A stretch of DNA of 7,714 bases, taken from NCBI GenBank assembly GCA_027491845.1, contig JAOZGF010000110.1, positions 1 to 7,714 on the forward strand, given 5' to 3'. The position numbers and the translations under genes were made by a program. The stretch is from Thermoproteota archaeon. GTDB taxonomy: Archaea; Korarchaeota; JAOZGF01. The notes beneath the pieces are model-generated. The model was not told where the DNA came from and made no database searches. It was given only the letters and a program-made list of their open reading frames with translations. Positions 5,169 through 7,714 of this stretch are shown piece after piece (positions within the stretch are counted from its first letter, which is position 1; each line of letters begins with the position of its first letter).

Positions 5169-6191
5169 CTAACCACCGTAAATAACGGATACCTCCTTGA
5201 ATTCAACTTCACGATTATTGTTCAGGTCTTCCCAGGAAAGAACCATTTTCTTTTGGTTTAAACCGGCTTTAGTGCTAAGTAAGTACAAGACAGCTGCCTT
5301 CGTTCCATAGCGAGTGCATCCAGCAACGATTAACACAAGTTTTTCTTCAGCCAACGTTAATGAGATAATGGAGTAATCCTTCCTAGCCCATTCACCGCTT
5401 TTAAAAACGAATTCCATGCCTGAAATACTTAAAATTATGTTCTCCCCTTCTTTCCTGAAGGCTATGCCGGCTTGCCCACAGTATTTCTGCGCCACCAAGC
5501 TAGCTATGGGGCCTCCAACCACAACCATGTGATCATCTACTTCGCAGTCGTACCTTGTTGAAAGTCTTCCACCCAGGCCTTGCTTCATTTTGTCAGCCAA
5601 CTGTAGGTCAACTATGCTGCCGTAAACATAAGTTGAATTCTTGATTTCTCTTGAAAGGAAACCTCCAACAGTAGATGAGAATTTTGACACGTCTCTCTTT
5701 TTTTCGACAGAAGTTATGATGACTCTGATCATGTAGTTAACATCTGTTGAAGGCTTCCACCCGCCAAACGAGTTAACATAGCTTCTGTTTTGACTTTCAG
5801 AGGATTCATCATAGCCAAGCTTGCCTGAATAAACCTCAACTGCAACGTAAAAATCTTCCTTGAAAGTTAGGTTTCCCATGGTGAAGTCATGGGCGTGCCA
5901 TCCAGTCCCCCTAACCTGAACAGGGCCTGAAGCTGCAAGAACTTTCAGGTTCTTGTCTAGAATTTGGATCCCGTATAAACCTGTCTTCACGTACATTTTA
6001 ACACCGCTAACGTAACACTCGAAAACAGGTGTGAAACGAACGGCAAAAACACGGTTAAAGCCTGTGGGAACATATCCCTCCGGCGTACCGTCATCATAGC
6101 TGATTTCACGCGTTATCTGGGTGAAAGAAGGAGAACATGCTTCCAAGCTTAACAAAGCCACCAAGAAAAGAAGAAACTTTTTCTTCAACAC
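5169..6191 (-). CDS. Putative surface lipoprotein: N-terminal jelly-roll-like domain plus S-layer-like C-terminal domain
   Basis: The product has 340 residues. MLKKKFLLFLVALLSLEACS is a lipoprotein signal: basic start, hydrophobic core and lipobox LEAC with Cys19 as the likely lipidated residue. Residues about 28-160 (starting ISYDDGTPEG, with FAVRFTP, GWHAHDF, DFYVAVEV and NYMIRVII) resemble beta-sandwich modules found in secreted proteins. Residues about 195-340 carry VVVGGPIAS (223-231), KDYSIISL (271-278), IVAGCTRYGTKAA (288-300) and WEDLNNN (320-326), a pattern I associate with archaeal S-layer C-terminal outer domains. Residues 322-333 have acidic or amide side chains at every EF-hand loop ligand position. 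Sequons lie at Asn107, Asn135 and Asn185. The start is GTG at 6191, with TTG at codon 2 as alternative; GGTG lies four bases upstream. Likely role: a surface-anchored structural or binding protein. The export call is strong; the S-layer link is tentative. Confidence 0.85.
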   Translation of the reverse strand: MLKKKFLLFLVALLSLEACSPSFTQITREISYDDGTPEGYVPTGFNRVFAVRFTPVFECYVSGVKMYVKTGLYGIQILDKNLKVLAASGPVQVRGTGWHAHDFTMGNLTFKEDFYVAVEVYSGKLGYDESSESQNRSYVNSFGGWKPSTDVNYMIRVIITSVEKKRDVSKFSSTVGGFLSREIKNSTYVYGSIVDLQLADKMKQGLGGRLSTRYDCEVDDHMVVVGGPIASLVAQKYCGQAGIAFRKEGENIILSISGMEFVFKSGEWARKDYSIISLTLAEEKLVLIVAGCTRYGTKAAVLYLLSTKAGLNQKKMVLSWEDLNNNREVEFKEVSVIYGG

Positions 6192-6195
6192 ATTA

Positions 6196-6241
6196 CACCA
6201 TCTAGTTTTAGCTTAGTAATGTAGTCCACAAAAAATTTTAA
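6196..6241 (-). promoter_or_regulatory. Candidate promoter and ribosome site of the lipoprotein gene
   Basis: On the minus strand, TTAAAATTTTT at 6231-6241 is an A/T-rich TATA candidate about 45 bases before the GTG start, and GATGGTG ending at 6196 provides a GGTG ribosome site. The remaining part of the divergent gap up to 6386 shows no gene. Confidence 0.35.
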
Positions 6242-6325
6242 TCTTGCCCATTAAGAAGCCCGCTGCCTTTAGGTTGAGTTAGAGGAGAAACCATCATTAG
6301 TCTTTTCAATTGTCTTTTTAACAAC

Positions 6326-6337
6326 CTTTTATTTAAA
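6326..6337 (+). promoter_or_regulatory. Candidate TATA box of cofE
   Basis: CTTTTATTTAAA lies about 55 bases before the cofE ATG, which would place transcription start near 6358-6362 and give a leader of about 25 bases. The leader holds only a weak AGGAA two bases before the ATG. The call rests on sequence and spacing only. Confidence 0.4.
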
Positions 6338-6386
6338 TTTTCATTCCAAGCCTTCCTGGTTAAAGACTATTTTGACGGTTTAGGAA

Positions 6387-7142
6387 ATGAAGAAGGTAGA
6401 GGTAATCGGCTTAAGCGGTTTCCCCGCGGTAAAAAAAGGAGACAAAATAGGAGACATGATTGTAAGGGTGCTCAGGAAAAACAAGGTGGAGTTAAGGCCT
6501 AAAGACATATTAGTGATTGCCCACAAGATCGTGTCTAAATCTGAAGGCAACACAAGAAGGCTTAAAGACGTGAAGTACTCGTCTTTTGCCGAAAGAATAG
6601 GCAGAGAAACAGGGAAAGATCCTAGGTTTGTTCAGGTTGTTTTGGATCAATCGAAGAAAATCGTAAGGATAAAAAACAATCACATAATAGTTGAAACCCT
6701 TCATGGATTTGTGTGTGCAAATGCAGGTGTTGACAGATCCAATAGTTCAAATCCTAATGAAGTAGTTTTGTTGCCTGAAAACCCTGATCTTTCAGCTAAA
6801 AGGATTAGGGAGAGAATTAAGTTTCTAACAGGGGTGGACGTGGCAGTTATCATTTCAGACACTCATGGAAGACCTTTTAGGAGAGGTGTGATCAATGTCG
6901 CAGTAGGGATATCTGGGTTAAACCCATTCAGGGATTATAGGGGTAAAAAGGACTTTTCAGGCTATGTCATGAGAAGTACTGTGGTGGCTGTAGCCGACGA
7001 AATAGCTTGTGCAGCTGAGTTGGTAATGGGCCAGGGGGACGAAGGTGTCCCTGTGGTAATCGTTAGGGGGTTAAAACCATCCTTAAACGGACAGGATGCA
7101 AGGCAACTGGTAAGAACTGAAAGAGAAGACATATTTAGGTGA
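6387..7142 (+). CDS. cofE: Coenzyme F420-0:L-glutamate ligase
   Basis: CofE uses GTP to add L-glutamate residues to F420-0, making the polyglutamyl tail of the deazaflavin hydride carrier F420. The 251 residues match archaeal single-domain CofE; the C-terminal nitroreductase-like domain of actinobacterial FbiB is absent. Family motifs are clear: AHKIVSKSEG (45-54), GFVCANAGVDRSN (107-119), SDTHGRPFRRG (157-167), VAVGISGLNPFRDYRG (171-186, containing DYRG), and ADEIACAAELVMGQ (203-216). The Asp and Glu residues in SDTHG and in the DRSN and DE motifs are the expected metal and substrate contacts. The ribosome site (AGGAA) is weak and close, so translation may depend on a short leader. The gene is monocistronic as far as visible, divergent from the lipoprotein gene and convergent with the geranylgeranyl reductase gene. 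It implies that the organism makes F420. Confidence 0.96.
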   Translation: MKKVEVIGLSGFPAVKKGDKIGDMIVRVLRKNKVELRPKDILVIAHKIVSKSEGNTRRLKDVKYSSFAERIGRETGKDPRFVQVVLDQSKKIVRIKNNHIIVETLHGFVCANAGVDRSNSSNPNEVVLLPENPDLSAKRIRERIKFLTGVDVAVIISDTHGRPFRRGVINVAVGISGLNPFRDYRGKKDFSGYVMRSTVVAVADEIACAAELVMGQGDEGVPVVIVRGLKPSLNGQDARQLVRTEREDIFR

Positions 7143-7168
7143 AAAACCAATTGCTTCAATATTGAAGC
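7142..7168 (-). terminator. Palindrome plus T-run between convergent cofE and GGR gene
   Basis: GCTTCAATATTGAAGC at 7153-7168 is a perfect 16-base palindrome lying wholly in the 29-base gap between the two convergent stop codons. Read on the minus strand it can form a six-pair stem with ATAT loop followed by AATTGG and TTTTT, like an intrinsic terminator for the reductase gene. Read on the plus strand, no T-run follows. Archaea terminate mostly at T-tracts, so the hairpin may act on RNA 3' ends instead. Confidence 0.5.
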
Positions 7169-7171
7169 TTG

Positions 7172-7714
7172 TTAAGATAAGAGGGCCTGAGCTATCTTTA
7201 CAGCTAGGACAGGGTGTTTAACCAGTTTGAAAGCTGTTTTTTTCAAGTTGAACCCGTTAGCAAGGTTTAACACGTCTTCTTTGTCTAGTAAGCTGGCTAA
7301 TGTGTTTAGTTCCTCATCAGTCACCTTTTCAAACACCCTCATGGCTTTTAAGCTTCTTTTAATCCTTGCACCCCAATACTCCTCATACCTCCTCCTATAA
7401 TCACTCAATTTTTCCTTGGAAAAATCTTCTGAAGCCACGGATTCAGCTGCAACTGAACCACATATTTTTCCTGCAGCAATGGATGAATGTATTCCTGCAC
7501 CAGTGAACGGTATAACTGTTCCAGCTGCATCTCCAACGATCATTACACCTTCACCCACCATTTCGTTTGTTAACCCGCTTATGGGGACAGCTGACCCTGC
7601 CATCTCAACTATTTGCGCCCCCCTAAATTCATTTTTGTGGCTTAACAAGAACTTGTCAAGGTACTTCTTAGGAGGAACTCTTCTTACGCCTAGGCCGACG
7701 TTCGCCCTTCCCCT
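7172..7714 (-). CDS. Geranylgeranyl reductase family FAD-dependent oxidoreductase, N-terminus cut by window edge
   Basis: The frame is open from the right edge of the window to the TAA at 7172, giving the last 180 residues. TTG at 7648 is not a real start: the frame continues upstream through RGRANVGLGVRR, and NVGLG is a family signature before the substrate region. GDAAGTVIPFTGAGIHSS (residues 61-78 of the visible part) is the conserved FAD-contacting segment of this family, and YRRRYEEYW is the usual helix after it. The family includes digeranylgeranylglycerophospholipid reductase, which saturates the isoprenoid chains of archaeal ether lipids at the membrane, as well as reductases of other geranylgeranyl groups. 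The N-terminal GxGxxG dinucleotide motif lies outside the window. The gene converges on cofE. Family membership is firm; the precise substrate is not shown by this fragment. Confidence 0.92.
   Translation of the reverse strand, partial: RGRANVGLGVRRVPPKKYLDKFLLSHKNEFRGAQIVEMAGSAVPISGLTNEMVGEGVMIVGDAAGTVIPFTGAGIHSSIAAGKICGSVAAESVASEDFSKEKLSDYRRRYEEYWGARIKRSLKAMRVFEKVTDEELNTLASLLDKEDVLNLANGFNLKKTAFKLVKHPVLAVKIAQALLS

Noticed and set aside
6238..6297. 19-codon minus-strand frame beginning with two ATG codons in the divergent gap before cofE
   Set aside because: It is very short, has no convincing ribosome site, and overlaps the probable lipoprotein promoter; nothing supports translation.
7172..7648. 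A complete 158-residue protein starting at TTG 7648
   Set aside because: The same frame stays open to the right edge and carries the family motif NVGLG upstream of the TTG, so this is an internal codon of a truncated gene.

Overview
The window looks like a stretch of a chromosome from a (probably thermophilic, TACK-like) archaeon. The evidence is an archaeal/eukaryotic-type tryptophanyl-tRNA synthetase, a CofE F420 glutamate ligase, a geranylgeranyl-reductase-family flavoprotein of archaeal lipid synthesis, GGTGA/GGAGG-type ribosome sites, TATA-like promoters, and AGG-rich, AAC/TTA-rich codon use. The assignment below domain level is a guess. No mobile element, CRISPR array, rRNA or tRNA was seen.

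Layout, left to right. (1) 1-2068, minus: a long open frame that runs off the left edge. It encodes an exported gluzincin-type metallopeptidase (HELAH followed by DEG) with two related Ig-like domains. Both of its ends cannot be seen together, so it is easily overlooked. (2) 2130-4180, minus: a tight three-gene cluster transcribed in the order OsmC/Ohr-like thiol peroxidase, TrmO-like tRNA methyltransferase, TrpRS. The genes have a 4-nt overlap and a 6-nt gap, and the ribosome site of trpS contains the stop codon of the gene before it. (3) 4362-4682, plus: a small acidic unknown protein, divergent from the cluster. (4) 4675-6191, minus: a lipoprotein with an S-layer-like C-terminal domain, followed by a small cysteine-rich unknown protein, probably co-transcribed. 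(5) 6387-7142, plus: cofE. (6) 7172-7714, minus: the C-terminal 180 residues of a geranylgeranyl reductase, cut by the right edge and convergent with cofE across a perfect palindrome.

The genes fall into three themes: translation (TrpRS, TrmO) tied to a redox protein; cell-surface proteins (metallopeptidase, lipoprotein); and archaeal cofactor/lipid metabolism (CofE, GGR). The most interesting items are the Cys-rich cluster motif in TrpRS, the two-domain surface lipoprotein with an EF-hand-like loop, the modular surface peptidase, and the two unrecognised small proteins that overlap tail to tail.
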